Shown here in pieces: positions 53,568-62,021 of a stretch of DNA of 64,000 bases (positions are counted from its first letter, which is position 1; the number at the start of each line of letters is the position of its first letter). The stretch is from Anaerolineales bacterium (GTDB lineage: Bacteria > Chloroflexota > Anaerolineae > Anaerolineales > Villigracilaceae). The position numbers and the translations under genes are program-made. Where the stretch lies: contig JABTTV010000001.1 of assembly GCA_015075725.1 (NCBI GenBank), forward strand, positions 620,001-684,000. The letters run 5' to 3'. Under the pieces are notes generated by a model. It was not told the DNA's origin. It was given only the letters and a program-made list of their open reading frames with translations, and ran no database searches.

Positions 53568-53843
53568 TCACTTGCGGCGGCGATGACGGTGGATATTAAC
53601 CGGTCTGGGCGCCATTCGCCTCCCGGCGAAGTGGGGATACGCCCGGTATTGAATTCTGCGCCCCACCCTGACGAACCACGAGCCGACCGCCGCCAGCCAG
53701 GAACGCTGTTTCTTCTTCGCCTTTTCCGTGCGTTGTTTCGCCGCGAGAGACAGAATATAGTCCGGGTCGAATTCAACGGTCAACTCGGGGAGGTTTTCAA
53801 AATCCTCCCGGCCTGCCTGAAAATCGAAGGGATTTGTGTTCAT
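53568..53843 (-). CDS. Small basic protein of unknown function
   Basis: 91 residues beginning 'MNTNPFDFQAGREDFENLPELTVEFDPDYILSLAAKQR', then a basic stretch with a hydrophobic patch (SWLAAVGSWFVRVGRRIQYRAYPHF) and an Arg/His-rich end. A purine-rich stretch precedes the ATG but is a weak ribosome site. No homologue recognised; coding status is moderately likely because the frame is free of stops and composition is protein-like at the N-terminus. Confidence 0.4.
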   Translation of the reverse strand: MNTNPFDFQAGREDFENLPELTVEFDPDYILSLAAKQRTEKAKKKQRSWLAAVGSWFVRVGRRIQYRAYPHFAGRRMAPRPVNIHRHRRRK

Positions 53844-53957
53844 GCCATTCTCTTTCTTCGAATGAAACAAACAACCATCATCAATATCATAGCAAAGAAA
53901 GCGGGTCATCACATTAATCGGATGATACGCTCCGCCTGGGTCCGCTCCCGCTGAGGA

Positions 53958-54308
53958 TCAGAAATACCCCACGACGCGGCCGTCTTTGTCCAACATTGCG
54001 ATCGCGCCTGTGGAATGATCATACACCGCGCTGACCTTCGTGCCGGGTGGGAATCTCGCGATTCGTCCAAATTTCTCGATCTCATTTCGGTGCCCGCGCG
54101 GAAGGTTTCGCCTTCGTCATCCACTCCGAGGTCGAAACGATAGATCGGTATCGTGTTGTGTTTCGATCCTTCCGCACCCATATATGCGATCTTTACAATG
54201 CGGGCAACGACCTTTCCCCCCTGTGCAGACAGCCGCCAGCCTTTTCAATCGCCTGCTTACCATGGAAGCGCCGAACAAGGAGACGAAGGTGACAAACGAG
54301 CGTAGCAT
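53958..54308 (-). pseudogene. Frameshifted DUF3592-like membrane protein gene
   Basis: Three consecutive frames join into one sensible protein: 'MLRSFVTFVSLFGASMVSRRLKRLAA', then 'GGKVVARIVKIAYMGAEGSK' and 'YRFDLGVDDEGETFRAGTE', then 'EIEKFGRIARFPPGTKVSAVYD' and 'HSTGAIAMLDKDGRVVGYF'. The first shift falls at a run of six C (54216-54221, plus strand), the second near 54083. The layout (one membrane segment, then a small beta domain ending in a 'V.A.YD...G.A.LD' motif) resembles DUF3592. Either a decaying gene or two indel errors in the assembly. Confidence 0.55.
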
Positions 54309-54454
54309 AAAACCGTGGGGAGTTTTTAACGCAAAGCCGCCAGGTCGCCAAGAATTTAATCCTTTGCGTCTTTTGCGCCCTTGCTTTAAAGACCTTGAGA
54401 AATTTTTACCGATAGTTTTGCGATACACCCGCGACAAACGCCAACCCGTGAAAG

Positions 54455-54484
54455 TACGGGAGGCGGCGCCTGCCGTCTCCCGTA
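54455..54484. repeat. GC-rich palindrome downstream of the MerR gene
   Basis: TACGGGAGGCGGC / GCCGTCTCCCGTA with one G-T pair and a short loop, ten bases after the MerR-family gene stop. Probably a transcription end or REP-like element; no T-tract. Between it and the frameshifted gene are remnants of an 'ACGCAAAG' type intergenic repeat and no gene. Confidence 0.5.
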
Positions 54485-54494
54485 TTCGATCTCG

Positions 54495-55313
54495 CTAGGC
54501 TTTCTTCACCGGAAACTGAACCTCTGTCACTGTGTTCGGGTCGGTCTGGCTGCCATTCTTCGCCTCGCGCACATAGACTTCGCGCGCGGGTCCCGCGATC
54601 TGGTATCCATTGCCTGCAATCCATTTCATGACCGCGTCATACGCTTCTCCGATGGCCGTGAACGGGCCGTGATGAATGACGGAAGCCATCGTTTCTTCGG
54701 CTGGAAGTTCGCGCACCTTCACGCGGGCGGATTCCTTCACATCCGTTGTGATCGGCTCGCAGACTTCGATATCCCAATCGCGCTCCTTGTATTCGTCATC
54801 GTGATACAGACTGAGGCAGGGCGCGGAGGCGCGGACATGGTTCATGGCAAGGCAGCCTTCCAATTCGCGCCACAACCGTCCCTGATCGGGAGGCGTCGGC
54901 ACTACATCGCGTACAGAGGCGACCTTCATCGCATCCACACGTTTGATAACGACATCATACCTGGACATGGTATTCTCCTGTTCGATTTGTCTCAGCCGCG
55001 CCTCGACCCGCTGCAAAAGCTCCGCCTCCTCCCGGACCCGCTGCCGGGTTTCCGTTTCCCTGAGCTTGAGCATCCCCCGAATCTGCTCCGCCGAAAGGTC
55101 GTCGTCGAGAAGACGGCCGATCTCCTCGAGCGAAAAGCCCAGGTCTTTGAGCGCCAGAATACGATTGATGATCGAAAGCTGACTGTACTCGTAGAGGCGA
55201 TACCCTGTGACGGGATCCACACTTACAGGGTTGAGCAAACCCATTTCATCGTAATAACGCAGGGTCTTTACAGGCACACGGCTGAGTTTTGAAAAGTCTC
55301 CGATCCGGATCAT
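54495..55313 (-). CDS. MerR-family regulator with GyrI-like effector domain
   Basis: 272 residues. N-terminal MerR winged helix-turn-helix (MIRIGDFSKLSRVPVKTLRYYDEMGLLNP, 'VTGYRLYEYSQLSIINRILALKDLGFSLEEI'), a long dimerisation coil (about 75-112), and a C-terminal GyrI/AraC-E-bind ligand domain (VVIKRVDAMKVASVRDVV to 'EVQFPVKK'), as in BmrR-type multidrug sensors. The ATG has a GGAGG site; longer frames run into the promoter. It probably activates or represses its own promoter in response to a hydrophobic drug-like ligand; no efflux gene is adjacent. Confidence 0.92.
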   Translation of the reverse strand: MIRIGDFSKLSRVPVKTLRYYDEMGLLNPVSVDPVTGYRLYEYSQLSIINRILALKDLGFSLEEIGRLLDDDLSAEQIRGMLKLRETETRQRVREEAELLQRVEARLRQIEQENTMSRYDVVIKRVDAMKVASVRDVVPTPPDQGRLWRELEGCLAMNHVRASAPCLSLYHDDEYKERDWDIEVCEPITTDVKESARVKVRELPAEETMASVIHHGPFTAIGEAYDAVMKWIAGNGYQIAGPAREVYVREAKNGSQTDPNTVTEVQFPVKKA

Positions 55314-55332
55314 CTGGAAGCCTCCAGTGAGT

Positions 55333-55363
55333 TTTATACACCCTCCAGCGACTGGAGAGTCAA
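55333..55363 (-). promoter_or_regulatory. MerR-type promoter with 19-bp spacer and dyad operator
   Basis: On the minus strand TTGACT and TATAAA are separated by exactly 19 bases, and the spacer holds the dyad CTCCAG-TCG-CTGGAG (55343-55357). An over-long spacer with a central palindrome is the diagnostic MerR-family promoter. Confidence 0.85.
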
Positions 55364-55492
55364 GCCAAAGGGGGGACGTCGTCCAATGTGCTTTTTTCAC
55401 TTGACCATGCCCGTGACCGCCCTGCAATTTAGCGGTCCGACAGGCAGTATCGCCGGCAAGCGTTCTTTGACCGAATTTCAAGTGATGTTGTT

Positions 55493-55531
55493 AAAAGCAT
55501 CCCGGCAGGAACTGCCCGCCGGGATGCTTTT
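55493..55531 (-). terminator. Terminator of the 5'-nucleotidase gene
   Basis: Fourteen-base perfect stem AAAAGCATCCCGGC / GCCGGGATGCTTTT between the nucleotidase stop and the MerR promoter. Confidence 0.85.
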
Positions 55532-55565
55532 GGATCAGCACAGATATCTTATGGAGAAGGTTGCC

Positions 55566-57290
55566 CTAAGGCACTTTTGTGATGCGATTTTGAGGTCCGG
55601 GATCGACCGGTGAGTTTGCTGTCAGATATGCCACAAACGCATCCAAGTCGATCATGCCGGTCAACAAATCGGTCCCGGCGGTCAATGCAGTGAAGCCATC
55701 GCCGCCGCCTGCCAGGAAGTTATTAACTGTTACGCGGTAACTGGCAGCCGGGTCAACGGGCACGTCATTGATCTTGATATCGCTCACTTTGCTGCCCACC
55801 GGCGCGGACAAACTCCACGTGTAGGTCAGGCTGTAGGATATCTGCAGCATTCTTCCGGTCCCGTCTGAGCCGGCGGTTGCCTGCTGTTCCAGCACAGCCT
55901 TGAGTTGGGCGCCGGTTAGTGTGAGGGTCACCAAGCTATTGCTGAATGGCTGGACTGCAAAAGCTTCAGCGTAAGTCACCTCACCGAGTGCTTCACCGCC
56001 GCTGATCTGACTGTAAAGCAGGTCGGTGCGAATCCCGCCCGGATTCGTCATTGCGATCACGGCTTCGCCATAACCAACATCTTTCGTGGCAGCAAGTTGA
56101 GCATCGGCGATCACATCACCCAATGCGGACTCATCCATATTGCCGCCGCGTTTGATATCCGCAGTGATCGAGCCGACTATGCGATTCGCCAGCGGTGCAG
56201 ATGCTGTGCGATATTGATCGAGAAGCGCCTTCATGGTCGGGTCTGCTACGGCGCCCAGATAAGGCGTTTCCACTGGGATGTTGTTCGCGGTCCGGCCGAT
56301 CACCTGTCCATTCGTGCCGGCAATGGTGAGGTCGATGTCGGTCAGGTAGCGACCGTTGTAGGCTGCGCCTGTCACAAGCATCGGGTCGTAGTTCTTCTTG
56401 ACCTTGACCTGACAGTTATATGCATTGTGCGTATGCCCGGTGATCACGGCATCCACTTCGGGGTCGATCTGCATGATCACATTGGTAAAGAACGGGTCCG
56501 CATAATTGCACGCATTATGGTTGGACGCCGCGCCTGCGCCATTATGCAGAATGACGACAATGGCTTTGAGCCCTTCCGTATCCTTGAGATACTTGACGTA
56601 GTGGTTGATGGTCTCCACTTCCGCCTCGAACATCAAACCTTCCACAGCTGAAGCCACAACAATGGTCGGCGTGGATTCGAGGGCAATGCCGATGAAGCCG
56701 ATCTTCACTCCATCCACTTCCTTTACGCTGGTCGCTGCGAAGAGGGTCTGCCCGGTATCCAGGCGGAAGACATTGGCAGATAGATATTCGAACGACGCGC
56801 CCGGAAATTCCGGCACCCCGGGGAAGCACCCATCGGTTGGATGACAGCCGCCAGACTGCATGCGGAGCAATTCCTGCCAGCCTTCATCGAACTCATGGTT
56901 GCCTGTGTTACTGAGATCGAAGCCCATCAGGTTGAATGCCATGATCGTTGGCTCATCATGGAACAGGGCGGAGAGCAGGGGCGTGGCGCCGATCATGTCA
57001 CCCGCAGAGATCTTGATGGTGTTGGGATTGGTCGCTTCGGCCGCTTGCACGAACTTGGTGAGATATTCCGCGCCGCCGCGGTAGTACCACTGGGTCTGGT
57101 CTGTAGTCGGCTTACCTGTGGCGGGATCCGTAGGTTTCGTCAACGCCGGATCGAGCGCCCCGTGGAAATCGTTGAGAGCAAGAATCTGCACCTGAACAGG
57201 AGGCGGTTTTCCCGCGGCTGTGACAGGCGAGGATGTCGCGGCTGAGATCAGCGCAAGGACAAGCAAAACAAAAAACATTCTTTTTTTCAT
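55566..57290 (-). CDS. Secreted bifunctional metallophosphatase/5'-nucleotidase
   Basis: 574 residues. A signal peptide (KKRMFFVLLVLALISAATSSPVTAA) precedes a calcineurin-like metallophosphatase domain: 'ILALNDFHGALDP', 'KISAGDMIGATPLLSALFHDEP', 'LSNTGNHEFDEGW', 'VVILHNGAG' and 'VDAVITGHTHNAYNC' carry the two-metal ligands. A 5_nucleotid_C domain follows (ALGDVIADAQLAAT, 'NPGGIRTDLLY', 'YRVTVNNFLAGGGDGF'). It releases phosphate from extracellular nucleotides for uptake. The start is placed at the Lys-rich signal peptide with a GGAG site. Its transcript has a leader with a terminator. Confidence 0.93.
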   Translation of the reverse strand: MKKRMFFVLLVLALISAATSSPVTAAGKPPPVQVQILALNDFHGALDPALTKPTDPATGKPTTDQTQWYYRGGAEYLTKFVQAAEATNPNTIKISAGDMIGATPLLSALFHDEPTIMAFNLMGFDLSNTGNHEFDEGWQELLRMQSGGCHPTDGCFPGVPEFPGASFEYLSANVFRLDTGQTLFAATSVKEVDGVKIGFIGIALESTPTIVVASAVEGLMFEAEVETINHYVKYLKDTEGLKAIVVILHNGAGAASNHNACNYADPFFTNVIMQIDPEVDAVITGHTHNAYNCQVKVKKNYDPMLVTGAAYNGRYLTDIDLTIAGTNGQVIGRTANNIPVETPYLGAVADPTMKALLDQYRTASAPLANRIVGSITADIKRGGNMDESALGDVIADAQLAATKDVGYGEAVIAMTNPGGIRTDLLYSQISGGEALGEVTYAEAFAVQPFSNSLVTLTLTGAQLKAVLEQQATAGSDGTGRMLQISYSLTYTWSLSAPVGSKVSDIKINDVPVDPAASYRVTVNNFLAGGGDGFTALTAGTDLLTGMIDLDAFVAYLTANSPVDPGPQNRITKVP

Positions 57291-57307
57291 ATTGATTCTC
57301 CACAATG

Positions 57308-57498
57308 AAAAAAATAACCGGCCGCAAAGGCCGGTTTCGCTATTGGCTCCCTGATAACCCATGAGCGTCCAAATTAAGTTACCAGATCATAGCCGCCTGA
57401 ACTCATATATACAGGTGGTGAAGATAATTTATCCCTATGCACCTCCCCGAAGAAATACCATGGATCACACCTCCTGCATCATCATAGCAAAAAGAGAT
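57308..57498 (-). promoter_or_regulatory. Leader of the 5'-nucleotidase gene with terminator and possible leader peptide
   Basis: After a TATGAT box the minus-strand leader of about 180 bases contains an AGGAGGTG site followed at seven bases by an eight-codon frame (MVFLRGGA, stop), several hairpins, and an intrinsic terminator AACCGGCC / GGCCGGTT with T-run (57308-57336) only 18 bases before the gene start. This is the layout of an attenuator or riboswitch; I could not match it to a known class. Confidence 0.5.
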
Positions 57499-57533
57499 GA
57501 CAAATACAACAAGAAGGCTGTTTCGTTTTTGAC

Positions 57534-57562
57534 TTGACCCTTCCCTTGGAAAGTTCTACAAT
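57534..57562 (+). promoter_or_regulatory. Sigma-70-type promoter of the glyA-gcvT fusion gene
   Basis: TTGACC and TACAAT separated by 17 bases, about 60 bases before the ATG. An AAGGAG site precedes the start codon. Confidence 0.65.
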
Positions 57563-57621
57563 TTGACGGCACGCATCCCAACTAATCCGGAACCTGTTTC
57601 CGTTTTCAAGGAGATTTTCTC

Positions 57622-60600
57622 ATGCCCGACTTTCTATTCCGCGGTTCGCTCGAAAAACTGGACAAAGAAGTTTACGACCTGACCCAACTCGAAGCCGAAC
57701 GCCAATATCGCAAGCTCATTATGATCCCCAGCGAATCGACTGCGCCGATGGCGGTGCGTGAAGCGTTGATGTCTGCCTTTCAGAACATTTACGCCGAAGG
57801 CTACCCCAGCGAAGAATCGCGCTGGATGACCGAAGAGGAAATTCTCGATCACCCGATGAGACTCGCGGACTATCGCCGCAACGGCGACCCACGCTATTAC
57901 AAAGGCGTGGAATATGCCGACGCCGTGGAAGCCCTTGCCCGCCGACGCGCTGCCGAAGCCTTCGCCGCCAACGGCTTCAGCGCGGACCAGATCTACGTCA
58001 ACGTGCAGGCGCTTTCGGGCGGACCCGCCAACAACGCCGTGTATCAAGCCTTGTTGGAGATCGGCGATACCGTGATGGGACTCGACCTGCTGCATGGCGG
58101 TCATCTCTCGCACGGTTCCCCCGTCAACCGCAGCGGCAAGTGGTTCAAGGCGGTGCATTATTCCGTAGGCGCGGATGAAAAGCTTGATTACGAAGCCATT
58201 CGTCAGTTGGCGCTTGAAAACAAACCGAAGCTTTTAATTGCTGGTTACTCCTCCTATTCATGGGTGCCCGATTGGAAGAAGTTCCGTGAGATCGCCAATG
58301 AAGTGGGCGCGTACTTCCTCGCGGATATTTCGCACATCGGTGGGTTGGTGGCGGCGGGTGTGGTGCCTTCACCGATCGGTATTGCCGACATCGTCATGTC
58401 TACCACGCACAAGAGTCTCGACGGTCCACGCGGGGCGGTGTTGATGACCACCCGTGCCGACGTTGCCAAGAAGATCGACAAAGCCGTCTTCCCCGGCGAA
58501 CAGGGCGGACCGCATGTGAACGTCTTTGCAGGTTTGGCGCTGACCTTCAAGTTGGCGCAGACCAAGCAGTTCAAGAAACTGCAAGACCAGACCATCAAGA
58601 ACGCGGTGGCGATGGCAGATCAATTCACCAAGCGCGGACTGCGCGTGCCGTTCGGCGGCACGAACTGCCACATGCTGAATGTGGATTGTTCATCTGTCAT
58701 CGGTGAGGACGGAACCAAACTCAGCGGAGATCAAGCGGCTCGCATTCTCGATATCATCGGTGTGGTCGTTAATCGCAACACCATCCCCGGTGATAAGAGC
58801 GCGGCGGCGCCTTCGGGCATTCGCCTCGGTACGCCGTGGATCACCCAGCGCGGATTCAACGAGAAGCAGTCACGCCAATTGGCAGACATCATTGCCGATG
58901 TCTTGTTGGCTTGTGCGCCGCACGCGGTGGATACTGTCCGCAAGGGCAAGCAGCGCCGCGCGAAAGTGGACTTCAAAGTATTCAATGATGCCAAGTTGAA
59001 AATCCGCAAGCTGGCGATGAGCGCAGGCATTGACTTCAAGCCGACCAAGACCGGGTACCCGCACTTCTATTACATCGACGATAAAGCCACCTCCGGCGTG
59101 TATGAACTCAGCGGTCAACGCATTCGCCAGGTGTTGGATTATGTTGCATCGTCTGACCTCTCTGCTTTGAAGAAGGGCAAGACGCAGGTCACTTCGATTG
59201 CCACGCCTAGGGGTGTTATCAAAGGTTTGTTGAAGAACGTGGATAACACCACCTATCAGTTATCTGTGCCGGTGAAAGATGCTGCGGTGGTCGGTACATG
59301 GCTGCGCGATCTTTCGGATGGCTACACTTCGTTCAATTTGGATGGCTCGAAAGATTTCAGCACCAAGCGTGTGCCAGGTCCGTTCGTGGTGAGTGAAGTG
59401 AAGGCGAAACTCGCCGCTACGAATCCGCCGCTTCAGAGTGAAGTCAAGCCGTGGTTTGTAGGCGTCAACTCAAACGTTAAGGAAGAGGCGCTGCCGCCCT
59501 TCGTGTGGAATGAGGTCGAAGGGGAGTTGAAGAAAACAGCGTTGAATCAAACTCATAGAGACCTCGGCGGCAGAATGGTCCCCTTTGCAGGTTGGGAAAT
59601 GCCGGTGGTGTACACGTCTATTTTTGAGGAACATTTGGCGACGCGGCAGGCAGCGGGTTTGTTTGACGTGAGCCACATGGGCGCCTATGACGTGCGCGGC
59701 GCGGATGCCGCCTCTTTCCTCGACACGGTCTGCGGCAATGACTGCGGAGGTTTGATGCCCGGTGAGAGTTTGTACACTCACTTCCTCACGCCCGATGGCG
59801 ATGTGATCGACGATACGTTGGTGTACCGCCGCGGATTTGATAACTTCCTGGTGGTGGTCAACGCGTCGAACGATGACAAAGACCGCACATGGTTGGAGAG
59901 TGTGCGTGATGGCAAGGTGAAAATTGATAACGCTCGTCCGTGGGCGCGCGCGTATGGCTATAACGCGGAGATCCGCAATTTGCGCGACCCGAAATCTGGC
60001 AACGACATGCGCGTGGACATTGCCCTGCAGGGACCGAAGTCTCGCGATATTTTGTTGGCGATGGGCGTGGACGATGAGACACGCGCTCGCATTATGAAGT
60101 TGAAGCGCACTGAATTATGTGATGCGAACGTGGGCGGCTTTGACCTGATCGTTTCGCGCACGGGCTATACCGGTGAGAAGATGGCGTTCGAATTGTTCGT
60201 GCACCCCGATAGCGCTGTGGCATTTTGGAACGGCGTGCTGAAAGCGGGTGAGTCATTCGGTGTGAAGCCGATCGGTTTGGGTGCGCGTGACTCGCTGCGT
60301 ACCGAAGCGGGTTTGCCGTTATATGGGCATGAGATGGGATTGGGTTCTATTGCGAATGCACTTGGGCGAGGGGACCTCGCCCCTACGATCCCAATACGCG
60401 ATTTGGGCGTTGCCGAAGGCGGATTTGGTTCGTATGTGAAGACCTACAAGCCGTGGTTCATCGGTCGCGATGCCTTTGTGGCGCGTGAGAAGGAACGCAA
60501 GGGCGTGGTCGTGCGCTTCACCTTCGACGAACAGCGCACGCGCATGGCGCACAACGGCGACCCGGTGGTCAATGCCGAAGGTCAACGCATCGGCTTTGTG

Positions 60601-60759
60601 ACCTCCTGCGCCATCGACAGCGCGCGCTTCATTACCGGTCAAGCCTTCGTGGAGTTGGCGTATGCGAAGGAAGGCACAGTGATCGGCGTCAATCAGGGCG
60701 GGAATGTGGACCGTCCGGCTGGGTTGGCGAAGGTGGTGAGTCGCTTCGCGAAGTTGTAA
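57622..60759 (+). CDS. Serine hydroxymethyltransferase - aminomethyltransferase (GlyA-GcvT) fusion
   Basis: 1045 residues. Residues about 1-450 are SHMT: 'IMIPSESTAP', 'YPSEESRWMTEEEILDHP', and the PLP lysine in 'STTHKSLDGPRG', with a shifted C-terminal part up to about 640. Residues about 655-1045 are the glycine-cleavage T protein: 'GGRMVPFAGWEMPVVY', 'LFDVSHMGAYDVRG', 'SRTGYTGEKMAFELFV', 'GLGARDSLRTEAGLPLYGHEM' and 'WFIGRDAF'. Joining them links glycine-serine conversion and glycine cleavage through tetrahydrofolate in one protein. Odd: after 'GSIANAL' a palindromic repeat supplies 'GRGDLAPTIPI' in frame. The gcvH and gcvP genes are not in the window. Confidence 0.93.
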   Translation: MPDFLFRGSLEKLDKEVYDLTQLEAERQYRKLIMIPSESTAPMAVREALMSAFQNIYAEGYPSEESRWMTEEEILDHPMRLADYRRNGDPRYYKGVEYADAVEALARRRAAEAFAANGFSADQIYVNVQALSGGPANNAVYQALLEIGDTVMGLDLLHGGHLSHGSPVNRSGKWFKAVHYSVGADEKLDYEAIRQLALENKPKLLIAGYSSYSWVPDWKKFREIANEVGAYFLADISHIGGLVAAGVVPSPIGIADIVMSTTHKSLDGPRGAVLMTTRADVAKKIDKAVFPGEQGGPHVNVFAGLALTFKLAQTKQFKKLQDQTIKNAVAMADQFTKRGLRVPFGGTNCHMLNVDCSSVIGEDGTKLSGDQAARILDIIGVVVNRNTIPGDKSAAAPSGIRLGTPWITQRGFNEKQSRQLADIIADVLLACAPHAVDTVRKGKQRRAKVDFKVFNDAKLKIRKLAMSAGIDFKPTKTGYPHFYYIDDKATSGVYELSGQRIRQVLDYVASSDLSALKKGKTQVTSIATPRGVIKGLLKNVDNTTYQLSVPVKDAAVVGTWLRDLSDGYTSFNLDGSKDFSTKRVPGPFVVSEVKAKLAATNPPLQSEVKPWFVGVNSNVKEEALPPFVWNEVEGELKKTALNQTHRDLGGRMVPFAGWEMPVVYTSIFEEHLATRQAAGLFDVSHMGAYDVRGADAASFLDTVCGNDCGGLMPGESLYTHFLTPDGDVIDDTLVYRRGFDNFLVVVNASNDDKDRTWLESVRDGKVKIDNARPWARAYGYNAEIRNLRDPKSGNDMRVDIALQGPKSRDILLAMGVDDETRARIMKLKRTELCDANVGGFDLIVSRTGYTGEKMAFELFVHPDSAVAFWNGVLKAGESFGVKPIGLGARDSLRTEAGLPLYGHEMGLGSIANALGRGDLAPTIPIRDLGVAEGGFGSYVKTYKPWFIGRDAFVAREKERKGVVVRFTFDEQRTRMAHNGDPVVNAEGQRIGFVTSCAIDSARFITGQAFVELAYAKEGTVIGVNQGGNVDRPAGLAKVVSRFAKL
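60364..60387. repeat. Palindromic repeat inserted in frame in the GcvT part
   Basis: GGGCGAGG-GGA-CCTCGCCC followed by CTACG, the core of a short palindrome (CGTAGGGGCGAGG..) that I know as a frequent dispersed intergenic repeat in diverse bacteria. Here it encodes residues 'GRGDLAPT'. Confidence 0.7.
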
Positions 60760-60774
60760 TAAGTGGAAATTTTA

Positions 60775-60819
60775 ATAAAACAATAAAGGATAGCTTTTGC
60801 TATCCTTTTATTGTTTTAT
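60775..60819. terminator. Bidirectional terminator at the edge of the AT-rich island
   Basis: Twenty-base stem with one bulge, ATAAAACAATAAAGGATAGC against its complement, TTTT loop, T-rich on both strands. It separates the GlyA-GcvT gene from the convergent peptidase operon and overlaps the peptidase stop codon. Confidence 0.88.
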
Positions 60820-62021
60820 CGGAACATGTTATTTGCCATGGAAAAACTTCTTTCTTCATCATAACTATTTATATTTATTTGAAACTTACTTAGCTTAAGA
60901 TATCTATCTACTTGTTTTTTTTCCCATTCTTTATACGATAATTTTTTATTTAATTTTATTTGCCATGCCCAATTAAGAAGCCGAACAGGACTTTCGCCAG
61001 CTTCCCAACCTCCACCAGAAAGCTCATGTTTTGTGCTTTTTTGTGGATTAGTTTCTACTATCATATCTTGTATGGTGTTTTTAACTACTCTATTTAAAGA
61101 TTTATCGTAATAGCCATGATAGTCCTCACGAACTCCCATTGCTTTTGCAAAAATAGACCATTCAGTATCAATATCATTTGCTAAACTTTCTTGGTTTTCA
61201 TTTCGTGCTAAATCGGCAAGGAAATGAACTCTAAGCCAGGTTACAGGATGGTCGCTAAGCGCTAAATCTCTAGGTGTCCGGTAAAAATGATTCCTATTTA
61301 CAGCACCTAAAAAAGATGAGAATGCGTAAAGGAAACTCGGTCCACCAATGTGAAAACCAACAGCATCACAGTAGAGTTCTTGTATCCAGCTATACCATGT
61401 GTCTGCTATTGTTTGGCGACGGGATGAATGTATTTCCGAATGTCGATCGTTTCTTTGAGATCTAGGCAGAATAATTTCCGTAATATCACTTTGTAAATCC
61501 ATAACCAAGCTATCTAATTCTTGCTTATGGCAAGCATACAAGACATGACCAAATTCATGAAACAATAATGATTGATACAGCAAACTCCGCTTTTCAAGTT
61601 GGGGGAACATATATACTTGCGGATACATAGGCATAACAGAAACAGATCCATCACTAATAGCTGGAGGGAAATTTCTTGTTTTTTTATGCGCGCTATGTAC
61701 CCAACTCAATACTGAAAGACATAGTCTATCTGACGGCATGGCGCGAATAATAGGGATTGAAAATCTATCACTTATTAGTCTTATCCAAAACATCGTTTCT
61801 TGAATATCACTCAATATATCCTCGAGGATATCCTCACGATTAAGATTAATATTTTCAATGTTGGTCGAAATTTTTTCTGTAACGTGATGGCATAAGCTTA
61901 CAATTAAAGCCCGATAAGCTTCTAATTCCGGAGGAATACTTACTTTGCTAATCAGTGTTAGTAAAGTTTTTGCATCTTCATGAAGCTCATGATTTCGTTT
62001 TCTTAGGACATCTAAAATCAT
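60816..62021 (-). CDS. HEXXH gluzincin-type metallopeptidase, pAgo-associated
   Basis: 401 residues. No signal peptide or clear membrane span. A zinc site is visible: 'LLFHEFGHVLYACHKQE' (His155, Glu156, His159) and about 56 residues later 'WIQELYCDAVGFHIGG', where Glu215 would be the third ligand and Asp219 a supporting residue, as in gluzincins. The N-terminal 150 residues are helical. No family recognised. It is the last gene of the Argonaute operon and its ATG overlaps the preceding stop (ATGA), so the products are made together. AT-rich codons unlike the rest of the window point to horizontal transfer. Inferred: a protease effector unleashed on cell proteins, or a processor of its partner. 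Confidence 0.75.
   Translation of the reverse strand: MILDVLRKRNHELHEDAKTLLTLISKVSIPPELEAYRALIVSLCHHVTEKISTNIENINLNREDILEDILSDIQETMFWIRLISDRFSIPIIRAMPSDRLCLSVLSWVHSAHKKTRNFPPAISDGSVSVMPMYPQVYMFPQLEKRSLLYQSLLFHEFGHVLYACHKQELDSLVMDLQSDITEIILPRSQRNDRHSEIHSSRRQTIADTWYSWIQELYCDAVGFHIGGPSFLYAFSSFLGAVNRNHFYRTPRDLALSDHPVTWLRVHFLADLARNENQESLANDIDTEWSIFAKAMGVREDYHGYYDKSLNRVVKNTIQDMIVETNPQKSTKHELSGGGWEAGESPVRLLNWAWQIKLNKKLSYKEWEKKQVDRYLKLSKFQININSYDEERSFSMANNMFR

Noticed and set aside
57308..57498. Nucleotidase leader as a TPP, purine or cyclic-di-GMP riboswitch
   Set aside because: Short similarities (GATCTGGTAA; TATATATGAG) occur, but the required conserved cores of these classes are missing.
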